Both the position numbers and the translations under genes were made by a program. Of a stretch of 64,000 nt of DNA, positions 1-9,015 are shown piece by piece; position 1 is the first letter of the stretch; each line of letters starts with the position of its first letter. The DNA lies in NCBI RefSeq assembly GCF_001592365.1, contig NZ_BCWU01000003.1, forward strand, positions 62,001-126,000, read 5' to 3'. The stretch is from Gordonia hydrophobica NBRC 16057 (lineage in GTDB: Bacteria > Actinomycetota > Actinomycetes > Mycobacteriales > Mycobacteriaceae). The notes beneath the pieces were generated by a model. That model saw only the letters and a list, made by a program, of their open reading frames with translations. It had not been told where the DNA came from and did no database searches.

Positions 1-222
1 GCGTATGCCACCGGCATCGCGGCCATCCGTCGTCTCGGGCCGCGACTGGCGTCGTTCGTCGCCCTCACCGAGGTCCTCGCGGCGATCGTCGCCGCGTGGG
101 TGATGCTCGACCAGGTACCGGAGCGCCTCCAGTTGGTGGGCGGCGCACTCGTGCTGGCGGGCGTCATTGTCGTGAAGCTCGGCGAACGACCCGCCGTCGA
201 AGACACCGTCGCACTGGGTTGA
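1..222 (+). CDS. EamA/DMT-family transporter, C-terminal fragment
   Basis: The reading frame is open from the first base to a TGA and gives the last 73 residues of a membrane protein whose start lies outside the window. It shows two hydrophobic helices, around residues 18-36 (FVALTEVLAAIVAAWVMLD) and 44-59 (VGGALVLAGVIVVKL). The ALTEV.AAI.A pattern followed by a short loop and GG.L.L.G..V is typical of the last two helices of EamA-domain drug/metabolite transporters. Family members export or exchange small metabolites. The substrate cannot be told from this fragment. Confidence 0.75.
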   Translation, partial: AYATGIAAIRRLGPRLASFVALTEVLAAIVAAWVMLDQVPERLQLVGGALVLAGVIVVKLGERPAVEDTVALG

Positions 223-327
223 CGGCGGCGTGTCCGCAGGGCTACCTGCCGCGTCGAAACAGCCCGATGCTTTGCTTACGGAGCAACGCGCAGTGTAGTG
301 ACCCTGTCGCCGACAGACCGCGCGGAC

Positions 328-333
328 TAGCGT
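328..333 (+). promoter_or_regulatory. Leaderless-type -10 box of the nitrobindin gene
   Basis: TAGCGT lies exactly 6 nt before the ATG at 340. TANNNT at this spacing is the usual actinobacterial arrangement for a transcript that begins at its start codon. No ribosome binding site is visible, which agrees. No convincing -35 box is seen. Confidence 0.5.
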
Positions 334-339
334 TAGGTC

Positions 340-822
340 ATGTCCGATTCTGCGCGCAATTCCCTCGGTCCCCTCGCTCCGTTCGCCGGACTGTGGCGCG
401 GTGAGGGCGCCGGTCACTACGCCACCATCGACAGTTTCACCTACGTCGAGGAGATCGAGCTGACGCCGAGCGGCAGACCCTTCCTGTTCTATCGGTCCAA
501 GACGCAGGCACCGGGTGGCGGTCGTGCGATGCACACCGAGACCGGCTATCTGCGCTTGGCGGGCCCGAACCACATCGAGTTGCTCGTCGCGCAGCCCACC
601 GGGTTCGTCGAACTGCAGCGCGCCGAGGTGAACGGGGCGTCATTGCTGTTCACGCAGCACACCCTGGGCGTCTCCCCCGACGCGAAGCAGGTCCATTCGG
701 TTCGACGGCGCTTCGAGCTCAGCGGCGACACCCTGGTCTACGACCTCTGGATGTCGTACGCCGATGTCCCCGTCTCCCACCACCTGCGGGCGGAGCTGCA
801 CCGGGTATCGCTTCCCGCGTGA
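340..822 (+). CDS. Nitrobindin-like haem-binding protein (FABP family, DUF1794)
   Basis: This 160-aa protein matches the small actinobacterial nitrobindin family, beta-barrel haem proteins proposed to isomerise peroxynitrite to nitrate. Visible signatures are the N-terminal barrel opening LAPFAGLWRGEGAGHY (residues 12-27; family form G.W.GEG), the central TGYLR and NHIELL strands, and the C-terminal HHLRAELHR (residues 147-155), which carries the likely haem-ligating histidine. Length is normal for the family. The start has no Shine-Dalgarno but sits 6 nt after a -10-like TAGCGT. The stop codon lies inside the first 75-bp palindrome, which may serve as terminator. Peroxynitrite isomerase activity is inferred from the family only. 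Confidence 0.85.
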   Translation: MSDSARNSLGPLAPFAGLWRGEGAGHYATIDSFTYVEEIELTPSGRPFLFYRSKTQAPGGGRAMHTETGYLRLAGPNHIELLVAQPTGFVELQRAEVNGASLLFTQHTLGVSPDAKQVHSVRRRFELSGDTLVYDLWMSYADVPVSHHLRAELHRVSLPA

Positions 823-883
823 CGCGTCAATTCCCGCCTATTGTCGGACAATGCGCGAGAGTCGACGCCTCACGCGGGAAGCG
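809..883. repeat. 75-bp imperfect palindrome, copy 1
   Basis: A long inverted repeat: the left arm begins CGCTTCCCGC and the right arm ends GCGGGAAGCG, with a centre of ATTGTC-G-GACAAT that can pair completely. It is identical to copy 2 (1902-1976) at about 65 of 75 positions by hand alignment. It overlaps the last codons of the nitrobindin gene and ends 8 bp before the stop of the convergent gene at 892. It could act as a bidirectional terminator or belong to a REP/MITE-like family. Confidence 0.75.
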
Positions 884-891
884 AATCGGCG

Positions 892-1827
892 TCAGATGAG
901 TCGCTCGTCCGACAGTGCTTCCCGCACCTTCATGACGACTGTTTTCGAGTACAGATCGTCGGTGATCCATCGGGTGACGCCGAGTTCGAGGCGGCGGAGC
1001 GCGTCCTCACGCTTCTTCTCCCGGTAGACGATGTCGCCTGGGTCGTCGCCTGGGCGCAGATCGCGCCAGTACTTCCGCTTGCCGTCGTACTCCGCGACCA
1101 CCTTCCCCGCCCACGAATAGTCGCAGTACGCGTTCGAGCCGTCCGACAGGACGAAATGCGTCTGCAGATCGGGGACAGGCAGTCCCGCCTGGATGATCTG
1201 CGCCCGTCCCCACGACTCATACGGATTGGCCGAACGCCCATCCGCGTGCTTGATCGCGGAGAGGGCCGTCGATGCCCCACTGAGTCGACGCTTGCCCAAC
1301 TCCGCGTACAGCTCGTCGACAGGCACGCCCATCCGCAGGGCGCTGTCGCAAGCGGCGAGACCCGCTGCGAAGCCGCGGGTCGCCGCGATGTCGACCGCGG
1401 TCCGCGCCGGATTCGTGACTTCGACGCCCTCGGCCTCCATCGTCGAGTTCGCGGGCAGCCCGGTGTGCAGATGCCGGGTGCGGAGCTTGCGCCCACCCGA
1501 GGAACTCGGTGTACTGAAGTGGACCACGCCCAGATCTGGGAGCAGCGTCGCGAGTCCGAGGACGGCCGCCGCCGACTCGTGACTGAGCGGGAAGCGAGAC
1601 TCGTCCCGCGCCGCGCCAAGACACTTCAGTCGGTACAGTTCCGCGTCGAGCCGACCTCGACCGTGGACGTCGACGGCAGGCAGGACGTCGGTGATCGCGT
1701 AGCGACCGCGGTCGACGGCGGTCAGCTCACCGCGTCGCACAGCCTGTTTCACCTGGAGGTCGGTGATGCCGACGTCGAGTGCACGGTCACGATGGATGAG
1801 TCCGATGGAGTCCTGGGGCCACTGCAT
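892..1827 (-). CDS. AbiEi-like winged-helix protein with C-terminal endonuclease-like domain
   Basis: The protein (311 aa from the ATG at 1827) has two parts. The N-terminus resembles the AbiEi antitoxin-type winged helix common in actinobacterial orphans ([20 protein letters not shown] then RGRYAI). The C-terminus has a Vsr/DUF559-like restriction-endonuclease-fold pattern ([20 protein letters not shown]) with spaced Asp, Glu and Lys that could bind metal. No AbiEii toxin partner is adjacent, so a role as antitoxin is unlikely; function is unknown. The frame stays open up to 1944, but that extension runs through palindrome copy 2 and looks non-coding, so the internal ATG is preferred. The gene sits between the two palindromes, which suggests mobility. 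Confidence 0.6.
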   Translation of the reverse strand: MQWPQDSIGLIHRDRALDVGITDLQVKQAVRRGELTAVDRGRYAITDVLPAVDVHGRGRLDAELYRLKCLGAARDESRFPLSHESAAAVLGLATLLPDLGVVHFSTPSSSGGRKLRTRHLHTGLPANSTMEAEGVEVTNPARTAVDIAATRGFAAGLAACDSALRMGVPVDELYAELGKRRLSGASTALSAIKHADGRSANPYESWGRAQIIQAGLPVPDLQTHFVLSDGSNAYCDYSWAGKVVAEYDGKRKYWRDLRPGDDPGDIVYREKKREDALRRLELGVTRWITDDLYSKTVVMKVREALSDERLI

Positions 1828-1901
1828 GACCCAAGTCAAGACCGAAATCGGACGTTTGTCTCCTGCGCTATCCACAGATCTGCGATTCGACGACGCGCCG
1901 C

Positions 1902-1976
1902 CGCTTCCCGCATCACGCGTCGACTCCCGCTCATTGTCCGCCAATGCGCGGGAGTCGACGCCTCAGGCGGGAAGCG
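1902..1976. repeat. 75-bp imperfect palindrome, copy 2
   Basis: The second copy of the palindrome at 809-883, in the same orientation and of the same length. The outer arms (CGCTTCCCGC / GCGGGAAGCG) and an inner GACTCCCGC / GCGGGAGTC pair are conserved. The centre has diverged to ATTG-TCCGC-CAAT. It lies 75 bp upstream of the chosen start of the AbiEi-like gene and 31 bp past the tuf terminator. Confidence 0.75.
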
Positions 1977-2007
1977 TTACCCGGCGCGGGAACCGACGCC
2001 AGACAGC

Positions 2008-2043
2008 AGAACGCCCGCCCCGCCGAAGCGGGACGGGCGTTCT
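2008..2043 (-). terminator. tuf terminator hairpin
   Basis: Stem AGAACGCCCG / CGGGCGTTCT, one mismatch, then CCCGC / GCGGG around a CGAA loop. It starts 16 bp past the tuf stop codon. There is no clear T-run, which is common for actinobacterial terminators. Confidence 0.8.
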
Positions 2044-2059
2044 CAGCCGTCAGATCAGA

Positions 2060-3250
2060 TCACTTGATGATCTTGGTGACGCGGCCGGCACCAACGGTGC
2101 GGCCACCCTCGCGGATAGCGAAGCGCAGGCCCTCGTCCATGGCGACCGGCTGGATGAGCACGACGCTCATCTCGGTGTTGTCGCCCGGCATGACCATCTC
2201 GGTGCCCTCGGGGAGGGTCACGACGCCGGTCACGTCCGTGGTGCGGAAGTAGAACTGCGGACGGTAGTTGTTGAAGAACGGGGTGTGGCGGCCGCCCTCG
2301 TCCTTCGACAGGATGTACGCCTGGCCCTCGAACTCGGTGTGCGGGGTCGTGGTGCCCGGGGCAACGATGACCTGGCCGCGCTCGACGTCCTCGCGCTTCA
2401 GACCACGGAGCAGCAGACCGGCGTTGTCGCCTGCCTGTGCCGAGTCGAGAAGCTTGTGGAACATCTCGATGCCGGTGACCGTGGTCTTGGTGCTCTTCTC
2501 GCGGATGCCGACGATCTCGACCTCAGCGTTGACGTTGATCTCGCCACGCTCCACGCGACCGGTGACGACGGTGCCACGACCGGTGATCGTGAAGACGTCC
2601 TCAACGGGCATCAGGAACGGCTTGTCGGTCTCGCGGACCGGGTCCGGGATCGACTCGTCGACGGCAGCCATCAGGTCCTGAACCGACTTGACCCACTTCT
2701 CGTCGCCCTCGAGCGCCTTCAGCGCCGAGATCGGAACGACCGGTGCGTCCTCGTCGAACTCCTGGGCGGCCAGCAGTTCGCGGACCTCCATCTCGACGAG
2801 CTCCATGATCTCTTCGTCGTCGACCATGTCGGCCTTGTTCAGTGCGACGAGGATGTACGGAACGCCGACCTGGCGGGCCAGGAGGACGTGCTCGCGGGTC
2901 TGCGGCATCGGGCCGTCGGTGGCGGCCACGACCAGGATCGCACCGTCCATCTGAGCGGCGCCGGTGATCATGTTCTTGATGTAGTCGGCGTGACCCGGAG
3001 CGTCGACGTGAGCGTAGTGACGCTTCTCCGTCTGGTACTCGACGTGGGAGATGTTGATCGTGATACCACGAGCCTTCTCCTCAGGCGCCTTGTCGATCTG
3101 ATCGAAAGCGAAGCTCTCGTTCAGCTCCGGGTACTGGTCGGCCAGCACCTTGGTGATGGCAGCCGTCGTGGTGGTCTTGCCGTGGTCGACGTGACCGATG
3201 GTGCCGATGTTCACGTGCGGCTTGGTCCGCTCGAACTTCGCCTTCGCCAC
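2060..3250 (-). CDS. tuf: Translation elongation factor Tu
   Basis: EF-Tu delivers aminoacyl-tRNA to the ribosomal A site as a GTP complex in the cytoplasm. The 396-aa product is full length: P-loop GHVDHGKT at residues 19-26, switch [14 protein letters not shown] for guanine recognition, then the two beta-barrel domains ending in [15 protein letters not shown]. The start is the GTG at 3250, which gives the usual [14 protein letters not shown]-terminus and is preceded by a strong AGGAGG. The frame is open further upstream but that part is not EF-Tu. It follows fusA after a 248-bp structured spacer and ends at a clear hairpin, so it may be transcribed both with the str operon and from its own promoter. 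Confidence 0.99.
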   Translation of the reverse strand: MAKAKFERTKPHVNIGTIGHVDHGKTTTTAAITKVLADQYPELNESFAFDQIDKAPEEKARGITINISHVEYQTEKRHYAHVDAPGHADYIKNMITGAAQMDGAILVVAATDGPMPQTREHVLLARQVGVPYILVALNKADMVDDEEIMELVEMEVRELLAAQEFDEDAPVVPISALKALEGDEKWVKSVQDLMAAVDESIPDPVRETDKPFLMPVEDVFTITGRGTVVTGRVERGEINVNAEVEIVGIREKSTKTTVTGIEMFHKLLDSAQAGDNAGLLLRGLKREDVERGQVIVAPGTTTPHTEFEGQAYILSKDEGGRHTPFFNNYRPQFYFRTTDVTGVVTLPEGTEMVMPGDNTEMSVVLIQPVAMDEGLRFAIREGGRTVGAGRVTKIIK

Positions 3251-3498
3251 TGTGTGTCCTCCTGGACTGTCGTCGCTGCCGGGTGGTTCCCGACAGTGGG
3301 TTTCATACTTCCTGCCGTCGGCAGGAGCAGCTTTTCTGTCCCTCCGGTTCCCGGAGCGCCGGGCGCTCAAGGAACCTTTGGTTCGGTGTCAGGCCGAAGC
3401 CGACGTTGTCGTCAGGCCTAGCCGTCCACCTTATTCGTTTGTGCGCGCGGGTTCGATACCCGGCCCCGGCGCGAGGTCCGCCAACGCGGCGAGCGAGA
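3251..3498 (-). promoter_or_regulatory. fusA-tuf spacer with two strong hairpins in the tuf leader
   Basis: The 248-bp gap contains no credible gene. It holds two compact hairpins. At 3346-3376, GGTTCC / GGAACC encloses GAGCGCC-G-GGCGCTC. At 3310-3326, TCCTGCCG / CGGCAGGA is separated by one base. Neither is followed by a T-run on the minus strand, so they look more like leader or processing structures than a full terminator. A tuf promoter probably lies here, but I could not fix its hexamers. Confidence 0.5.
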
Positions 3499-5604
3499 CT
3501 ACTCGCCCGTCGCCTTCGCGATGATCTCCTTCGAGACGTTCGCCGGAACTTCGGCGTACGAGTCGAAAACCATGGAGTAGTTTGCTCGGCCCTGAGTCTT
3601 CGACCGCAGGTCTCCGATGTAGCCGAACATCTCCGACAGCGGCACCTGAGCCTTGACGACTCGTGCACCACTGCGCTCCTCCATGGCCTGGATCTGGCCA
3701 CGGCGGGAGTTCAGGTCGCCGATCACATCGCCCATGTAGTCCTCCGGAGTCGTGACCTCAACGGCCATGATCGGCTCCAGGATGACCGGCGACGCCATCT
3801 TCGCAGCTTCCTTGAGAGCCTGCGAACCAGCGATCTTGAAGGCCATTTCCGAGGAGTCGACGTCGTGGTACTGACCGTCGAGCAGGGTGACCTTCAGATT
3901 GACCAGCGGGTAGCCGGCCATGACGCCGTACTGCATCGCGTCCTGCGCACCGGCATCCACCGACGGGATGTACTCGCGCGGCACGCGACCACCGGTGACG
4001 GCGTTCGCGAACTCGTAGGTCGCGCCGTCCTCGGCGTCGACCAACGGCTCCAGCTTGATGATGACCTTCGCGAACTGGCCCGAGCCACCCGTCTGCTTCT
4101 TGTGGGTGAACTCGTGCTTCTCGACGGTCTTGCGGATGGTCTCGCGGTAGGCGACCTGCGGCTTGCCGACGTTGGCCTCGACCTTGAACTCGCGCTTCAT
4201 GCGGTCGACGAGGATGTCGAGGTGGAGCTCGCCCATGCCGCCGATGACGGTCTGGCCGGTCTCGTCGTCGAGCTTGACCGAGAACGTCGGGTCCTCTTCA
4301 GCGAGCTTCTGGATCGCGGTGCCCAGCTTCTCCTGGTCGGACTTGGTCTTCGGCTCGATCGAGACCTCGATGACCGGGTCCGGGAAGCTCATCGACTCGA
4401 GAACGATCGGAGCGTCCTGCGCACACAGGGTGTCGCCGGTCGTCGTGTCCTTGAGGCCGATCATCGCGTAGATGTGGCCGGCCACGGCGTTGTCGACCGG
4501 GTTCTCCTTGTTGGCGTGCATCTGGAAGAGCTTGCCGACGCGCTCCTTCTTGCCCTTGGTGGCATTCAGGACCTGCGTGCCCGGATCGACCTTGCCCGAG
4601 TACACGCGAACGAAGGTCAGCTTGCCGAAGAACGGGTGAGCGGCGATCTTGAACGCCAGCGCCGAGAACGGCTCATCCTTACTCGGGTGACGAGTGATGA
4701 TCTCGTCCTCCTTGCCGACGACGTGGCCCTCGATCTCGCCGATGTCCATCGGGTTCGGCAGGTAGTCGACGACGGCGTCGAGAACCGGCTGGATGCCCTT
4801 GTTCTTGAAGGCCGTGCCGCACAGCACCGGGTAGACCTCGGAGCTGATCGTCAGCTTGCGGATCGCAGCCTTGATCTCCTCCGTGCTCAGCTCCTCGCCG
4901 GCGAAGTACTTCTCCATCAGCGCCTCGTCGGACTCGGCGACGGTCTCGAGCAGCTTCTCGCGGTACTCGGCGGCCTTGTCGGCGAGGTCCGCGGGGATCT
5001 CCTCGATGGTGGCTTCGGTGCCGATCTCGGTGGTGCCACGCCAGGTGAGCGCCTTCATCTCGATCAGGTCGACGACGCCGTCGAAGGCATCCTCGGCACC
5101 GATCGGGATCTGCATGACGAGCGGCTTCGCGCCCAGGCGATCGATGATCGTCTGCACGGTGAAGAAGAAGTCCGCCCCCATCTTGTCCATCTTGTTGACG
5201 AAGCAGATGCGGGGGACGTCGTACTTGGTCGCCTGGCGCCAGACCTGCTCGGACTGGGGCTCGACGCCCTCCTTGCCGTCGAAGACGGCAACGGCGCCGT
5301 CGAGCACGCGGAGTGCGCGCTCCACCTCGACGGTGAAGTCGACGTGGCCGGGCGTGTCGATCACGTTGATCTGGTTGTTCTCCCAGAAGCAGGTGACAGC
5401 AGCGGAAGTGATCGTGATGCCACGCTCCTTCTCCTGCTCCATCCAGTCCGTGGTCGACGCACCGTCGTGGGTCTCACCGATCTTGTAGTTCACACCGGTG
5501 TAGTAGAGGATGCGCTCGGTCGTGGTGGTCTTACCGGCGTCGATGTGCGCCATGATGCCGATGTTGCGGACCTTGGTGAGGTCGGTGAGCACTTCCTGTG
5601 CCAT
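3499..5604 (-). CDS. fusA: Translation elongation factor G
   Basis: EF-G is the ribosomal translocase GTPase. The 701-aa product has the complete family layout: P-loop AHIDAGKTT (residues 19-27), switch [21 protein letters not shown], then the domain IV signature near [20 protein letters not shown] and the C-terminal [16 protein letters not shown] segment of domain V. The start ATG is preceded by GGAGGG. It lies downstream of rpsG (172-bp gap) and upstream of tuf, the conserved str order. No sequence feature suggests fusidic-acid resistance or an EF-G paralogue; this is the canonical copy. Confidence 0.99.
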   Translation of the reverse strand: MAQEVLTDLTKVRNIGIMAHIDAGKTTTTERILYYTGVNYKIGETHDGASTTDWMEQEKERGITITSAAVTCFWENNQINVIDTPGHVDFTVEVERALRVLDGAVAVFDGKEGVEPQSEQVWRQATKYDVPRICFVNKMDKMGADFFFTVQTIIDRLGAKPLVMQIPIGAEDAFDGVVDLIEMKALTWRGTTEIGTEATIEEIPADLADKAAEYREKLLETVAESDEALMEKYFAGEELSTEEIKAAIRKLTISSEVYPVLCGTAFKNKGIQPVLDAVVDYLPNPMDIGEIEGHVVGKEDEIITRHPSKDEPFSALAFKIAAHPFFGKLTFVRVYSGKVDPGTQVLNATKGKKERVGKLFQMHANKENPVDNAVAGHIYAMIGLKDTTTGDTLCAQDAPIVLESMSFPDPVIEVSIEPKTKSDQEKLGTAIQKLAEEDPTFSVKLDDETGQTVIGGMGELHLDILVDRMKREFKVEANVGKPQVAYRETIRKTVEKHEFTHKKQTGGSGQFAKVIIKLEPLVDAEDGATYEFANAVTGGRVPREYIPSVDAGAQDAMQYGVMAGYPLVNLKVTLLDGQYHDVDSSEMAFKIAGSQALKEAAKMASPVILEPIMAVEVTTPEDYMGDVIGDLNSRRGQIQAMEERSGARVVKAQVPLSEMFGYIGDLRSKTQGRANYSMVFDSYAEVPANVSKEIIAKATGE

Positions 5605-5776
5605 CTAATCCCTCCGGGATTCTGTTCGCGCTTAAGTCTTGTTCTTGTGGGGCTACCGCCGAAACAGTAGTCCGAGTCGGCCGACCGGGCTGGGTTCGCT
5701 GTCCGCTCCCCCAGCCCGACGTGACGACCAGGCGCTCAGCCGCCCCATACGGAACAGCCCTGCGCAGCTGTGGTGG

Positions 5777-6247
5777 TTACCAGCGGTAGTGAGCGAAGGC
5801 GCGGTTGGCTTCTGCCATCTTGTGCGTGTCTTCGCGACGCTTCACCGAGGCGCCGAGACCGTTCGACGCATCGAGGAGCTCGTTGGCCAGGCGCTCGACC
5901 ATGGTCTTCTCACGACGCTGCCGGCTGAAGGTGACCAGCCAGCGGAGGGCCAGGGTGTTCGCACGACCGGGCTTGACCTCGATCGGCACCTGGTAGGTGG
6001 CACCGCCGACGCGGCGGCTCTTGACCTCGAGGGTGGGCTTGACGTTGTCCAGCGCACGCTTGAGGGTGACGACCGGGTCGGTGCCGGTCTTCTCGCGAGC
6101 CTGCTCGAGGGCTTCGTACACGATGCGCTCGGCGGTCGACTTCTTGCCGTCCAGCAGGATCTTGTTGACGAGCTGGGTGACCAGCGGCGAACCGTAGACG
6201 GGGTCGCTGATCAGCGGGCGCTTGGGAGCGGGTCCTTTACGTGGCAT
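5777..6247 (-). CDS. rpsG: 30S ribosomal protein S7
   Basis: S7 nucleates assembly of the 30S head and lines the exit site. The 156-aa protein is complete, starting [12 protein letters not shown] and ending [12 protein letters not shown], with the typical [11 protein letters not shown] and the R-rich central helix region ([13 protein letters not shown]). It begins 5 bp after the rpsL stop, so the two are co-translated from the rpsL promoter. Start choice is unambiguous. Confidence 0.99.
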   Translation of the reverse strand: MPRKGPAPKRPLISDPVYGSPLVTQLVNKILLDGKKSTAERIVYEALEQAREKTGTDPVVTLKRALDNVKPTLEVKSRRVGGATYQVPIEVKPGRANTLALRWLVTFSRQRREKTMVERLANELLDASNGLGASVKRREDTHKMAEANRAFAHYRW

Positions 6248-6252
6248 TGAGA

Positions 6253-6624
6253 TCAGTTCCCCTTCTTGGCGCCGTAACGGCTGCGAGCCTGCTTGCGGTC
6301 CTTGACACCCTGGGTGTCGAGCGAGCCGCGGATGATGCGGTAGCGGACACCCGGGAGGTCCTTCACACGACCACCGCGGACGAGCACCATCGAGTGCTCC
6401 TGGAGGTTGTGGCCCTCACCCGGGATGTAGGCGGTGACCTCGACGCCACTGGTCAGGCGCACGCGGGCGACCTTACGCAGAGCGGAGTTCGGCTTCTTGG
6501 GGGTGGTGGTGTACACGCGGGTGCACACGCCACGACGCTGCGGGCTGCCCTTCAGGGCTGCCGTCTTCTTGGCGGACGACTTGTCCTTGCGGCCCTTGCG
6601 GACCAGCTGGTTAATAGTTGGCAC
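6253..6624 (-). CDS. rpsL: 30S ribosomal protein S12
   Basis: S12 sits at the decoding centre and controls accuracy. The 123-aa product starts at a GTG (6624) giving [15 protein letters not shown], the invariant N-terminus; the frame is open further upstream but that part is not S12. Lys43 (TTTPKKPNS) and Lys88 ([11 protein letters not shown]) are both present, the residues whose change gives streptomycin resistance, so this allele looks streptomycin-sensitive. It is the first gene of the rpsL-rpsG-fusA(-tuf) unit and has an unusually long leader with a promoter at 6898-6926. Confidence 0.99.
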   Translation of the reverse strand: MPTINQLVRKGRKDKSSAKKTAALKGSPQRRGVCTRVYTTTPKKPNSALRKVARVRLTSGVEVTAYIPGEGHNLQEHSMVLVRGGRVKDLPGVRYRIIRGSLDTQGVKDRKQARSRYGAKKGN

Positions 6625-6897
6625 TGAGTTCTTTCTCGTTACGGACCGGCTCTCGCCGGGCCTTGTTTTCAGTCGTTGCGGTTTGTGCTCCGGGCAAGTC
6701 GACTCACGTGCAGGTGCACGAAATTCGACTTCCGCAACTCGCCCCACCCGCACCTCAGTGCAGGTCAGGATTGAATCGTGCACCCGCTGTCGGGCGTGTC
6801 ACCCGAGGTATGCTTGCGCACGGTCCCACCACCGCTCGTCTCCCTGCGGGATCCGTGCCGGTGAGCGGCGCCAAGCATGGCAAGGCGCCGACGAAAT
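6625..6897 (-). promoter_or_regulatory. Long rpsL 5' leader with 5'-terminal hairpin
   Basis: With the promoter at 6898-6926 the rpsL leader would be roughly 265 nt. I see no credible gene in it. Its first bases form an inverted repeat at 6866-6890 (CGGCGCC / GGCGCCG, 11-nt loop), and a second short hairpin lies at 6707-6720 (CGTGCA-GG-TGCACG). These may stabilise the mRNA or mediate autogenous control. Their role is inferred. Confidence 0.45.
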
Positions 6898-6926
6898 ACT
6901 TTACCGCCCCGATTTATCTCGGTCAA
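6898..6926 (-). promoter_or_regulatory. str operon promoter (TTGACC-N17-TAAAGT)
   Basis: On the minus strand the -35 is TTGACC (6921-6926), the spacer is 17 nt and the -10 is TAAAGT (6898-6903). This is close to the housekeeping sigma consensus and the best promoter in the window. It lies just past the stop of the preceding gntR gene and points at rpsL. Confidence 0.8.
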
Positions 6927-6980
6927 AATCATTGACAGAGGTGAACAGCAGGTGACGAAACACCGTCCCACCGGCGCCGA

Positions 6981-7658
6981 TCACGCCAGCTCGCCGACAC
7001 TGACGAGCAGGGCGCGCGCGGCCCGTCGCGCAGCCTCCGGATCACCGTCGACGACGGCCTCCACCACCGCCGAATGCAGCCGCTCGTACGACCGCTCGGG
7101 GCCCACGTCCAGCTGTCCGATCGAGGTCCGCAGCGCAGGCAGCAGCGAGTCGTAGAACTCCAGGTAAACGGCATTGTGACTGGCGGCGACGACCGCCCGA
7201 TGCAAGTCGGCGTCGGCCTCGATCGCCGCGATCCGCTCGTCGTCGTCGACATCGCTCGACGCCCAGAACCGATTCCGCTGGTCGAGCAACTCGGTCAGCG
7301 CGGCGATGTCGTCGTGGTCGCGGCGCTGCGCAGCGAGCCCCGCTGCTGTCACTTCCAGCGCTTCGCGCAGTTCCAGCAGATCCTGGCGTCGGGCCGCGGC
7401 GAAGAAGTCGCCGAAGGCCACCTCCTGCTCGTCCGTGGCGATGACGTACGTGCCCGACCCCTGCCGACGTTCCAGCAAGCCGGCGTGCACCAGCGAATGC
7501 ACGGCCTCGCGCACCGTGTTCCTCGCCGTCCCGGTCATCTCGCAGAGCTCGGGCTCGGTCGGGATCCGCTGCCCGAGCACCCAGCGACCCGCCGCGATCT
7601 CGTCGCGCAGCTGCTGAGTCACCTGCATGATCAGGCTCTGTCGTTTCACCGCTCGCAC
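6981..7658 (-). CDS. GntR-family regulator, FadR/FCD subfamily
   Basis: A 225-aa repressor-type regulator. The N-terminal winged helix includes LRDEIAAGRWVLGQRIPTE and the recognition segment MTGTARNTVREAVHSLVHAGLLERRQGSGTYV, split here by family landmarks. An all-helical FCD ligand domain follows (LLELREALEVTAAGLAAQ, then DADLHRAVVAASHN with its metal-site Asp and His). The start is a GTG at 7658. It is divergent from the exporter gene across a 55-bp gap, so it probably controls that gene and itself. An inverted-repeat-like ATCACTT-TG-CAGAGAT overlaps the exporter -35 and could be the operator. Ligand unknown. Confidence 0.85.
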   Translation of the reverse strand: MRAVKRQSLIMQVTQQLRDEIAAGRWVLGQRIPTEPELCEMTGTARNTVREAVHSLVHAGLLERRQGSGTYVIATDEQEVAFGDFFAAARRQDLLELREALEVTAAGLAAQRRDHDDIAALTELLDQRNRFWASSDVDDDERIAAIEADADLHRAVVAASHNAVYLEFYDSLLPALRTSIGQLDVGPERSYERLHSAVVEAVVDGDPEAARRAARALLVSVGELA

Positions 7659-7677
7659 GACTGCAGTCTAAATCACT

Positions 7678-7707
7678 TTGCAGAGATACAACCATTCATC
7701 CTACGAT
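7678..7707 (+). promoter_or_regulatory. Promoter of the exporter gene (TTGCAG-N18-TACGAT, leaderless)
   Basis: TTGCAG (7678-7683), 18-nt spacer, TACGAT (7702-7707), then 6 nt to the ATG at 7714. The spacing to the start codon implies a leaderless mRNA. The -35 overlaps a possible GntR operator. Confidence 0.6.
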
Positions 7708-7713
7708 TTGACG

Positions 7714-9015
7714 ATGACGGCTGACACTGCGCGCCACGACCTCACTCCCCCGCGATCGGCACGCGGCGGCGGGTGGCGCGGGCGGCTCGTCGTCCTGATC
7801 GCGATCGTCGTCTTCGCACTCAGCCTGCGGACCGCGGTCACGTCGATCGCACCGCTGTTGACTCGCATCTCCGAGGAGGTCGGGTTCGGCAGTTCGATCA
7901 TCGGCGTCATCGGCATGCTGCCGACGCTGATGTTCGGCGCCGCGGGCGTCCTCGCTCCCGCGCTCGGTCGCCGTTTCGGAATCGAGCAGGTGACTCTCGT
8001 GGCGGTGATCTTGACCGGCGTCGGAATCGCGTCCCGGTCGCTGGTGCACGACGTCTGGCCGTTCCTGGCGCTCTCCTGCCTCGCACTGTTCGGCATGGGT
8101 ATCGGCAACATCCTGATCCCACCCCTGGTCAAACGCTATTTCAGCGACCGGATCGCACTCCTCAGCACCGTGTACATCACGTTCGTGCAACTCGGAACCG
8201 CGATCCCCGCGGCGGTCGCAGTCCCGGTCGCCGACGCCGCAGGCTGGCGTGCGTCCTTGGCGATGTGGGCCCTGGTCCCGCTGGCCGCCCTCCTGCCGTG
8301 GGTGTGGGTGGTCCGCGAACGCCTGCGTACCGTCCGCACCGAGGCCACGCTGCCCGACGACGCTCGGCCGGCGTCGGAGACTGCGGTCCGACTGCCCCTG
8401 TGGCGGGTGCCGATGGCGTGGGGACTGACGCTCATGTTCGGCATGACGTCACTGATGACGTACTCGATCTTCACCTGGCTGCCGTCGATCCTCAGCGACG
8501 CGGGCGGTTCGGAATCGCTCGGCGGCGCAATGGTCGCGCTGTTCTCCGCCGTCGGCTTCGCAGGCACGCTCGTCGCCCCGGTGCTCTGCACCAAGTTCGC
8601 CAACCCGTTCCCGTTCGCCCTGCTGTTCGCGGCGTCGTGGTTGATCGGGTTCGCCGGCCTGCTCTGGGTCCCGCTGTCGGTGACCTGGTTGTGGGTGATC
8701 TTGATCGGCGTCGGACCCACCACCTTCCCGATGGCGTTGACTCTGATCAACCTGCGGACCCGGACCAGCGCGGGTTCGGCAGCGCTCTCCGGTTTCGGGC
8801 AGGGCATCGGCTACCTGCTGGCGTGCGCCGGACCGATTCTGTTCGGCGTCCTGCACGACACCACCGACTCGTGGGCACTGCCGTTCGCCTTCCTCACCGC
8901 AACCGTCGGCGTGATGCTCGCCGGGGCATGGGTCATCTGCCGCCCGCGGTTCCTCGAGGACCAGTTGTCCTCACCGGCCGTGCGTCAGAGTTTGCCGAAC
9001 GCGACGCCCCGATAG
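7714..9015 (+). CDS. CynX/NimT-family MFS transporter
   Basis: The 433-aa protein shows about twelve hydrophobic segments and the CynX/NimT/YycB pattern: first helix LIAIVVFALSLRTAVTSIAPLL, then IGVIGMLPTLMFG and ALGRRFG between helices 2 and 3, and a second half beginning WGLTLMFGMTSLMTYSIFTWLP. Family members handle cyanate, 2-nitroimidazole or other small organic solutes, mostly as exporters. The ATG at 7714 is preferred to a TTG at 7678 because it sits 6 nt after a -10 box. The divergent GntR regulator is the likely controller. The last 31 bp overlap the convergent gene at 8985. Confidence 0.85.
   Translation: MTADTARHDLTPPRSARGGGWRGRLVVLIAIVVFALSLRTAVTSIAPLLTRISEEVGFGSSIIGVIGMLPTLMFGAAGVLAPALGRRFGIEQVTLVAVILTGVGIASRSLVHDVWPFLALSCLALFGMGIGNILIPPLVKRYFSDRIALLSTVYITFVQLGTAIPAAVAVPVADAAGWRASLAMWALVPLAALLPWVWVVRERLRTVRTEATLPDDARPASETAVRLPLWRVPMAWGLTLMFGMTSLMTYSIFTWLPSILSDAGGSESLGGAMVALFSAVGFAGTLVAPVLCTKFANPFPFALLFAASWLIGFAGLLWVPLSVTWLWVILIGVGPTTFPMALTLINLRTRTSAGSAALSGFGQGIGYLLACAGPILFGVLHDTTDSWALPFAFLTATVGVMLAGAWVICRPRFLEDQLSSPAVRQSLPNATPR

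Noticed and set aside
841..2067. 408-codon open frame on the plus strand opposite the AbiEi-like gene
   Set aside because: Its translation is low-complexity Arg/Asp-rich and it runs through both palindromes; the minus-strand frame has recognisable domains.
3443..3466. tRNA-like sequence GGTTCGATACCC in the fusA-tuf spacer
   Set aside because: It looks like a T-arm, but no matching acceptor, D or anticodon stems can be found on either side in the right spacing.
3283..5670. Very long open frame on the plus strand opposite fusA
   Set aside because: The fusA product is unmistakable; the antisense frame is a codon-bias artefact of high GC with no family likeness.
6707..6720. CGTGCA-GG-TGCACG as a regulator operator for rpsL
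   Set aside because: Short GC palindromes of this size are frequent here, and it lies well inside the transcribed leader rather than at the promoter.
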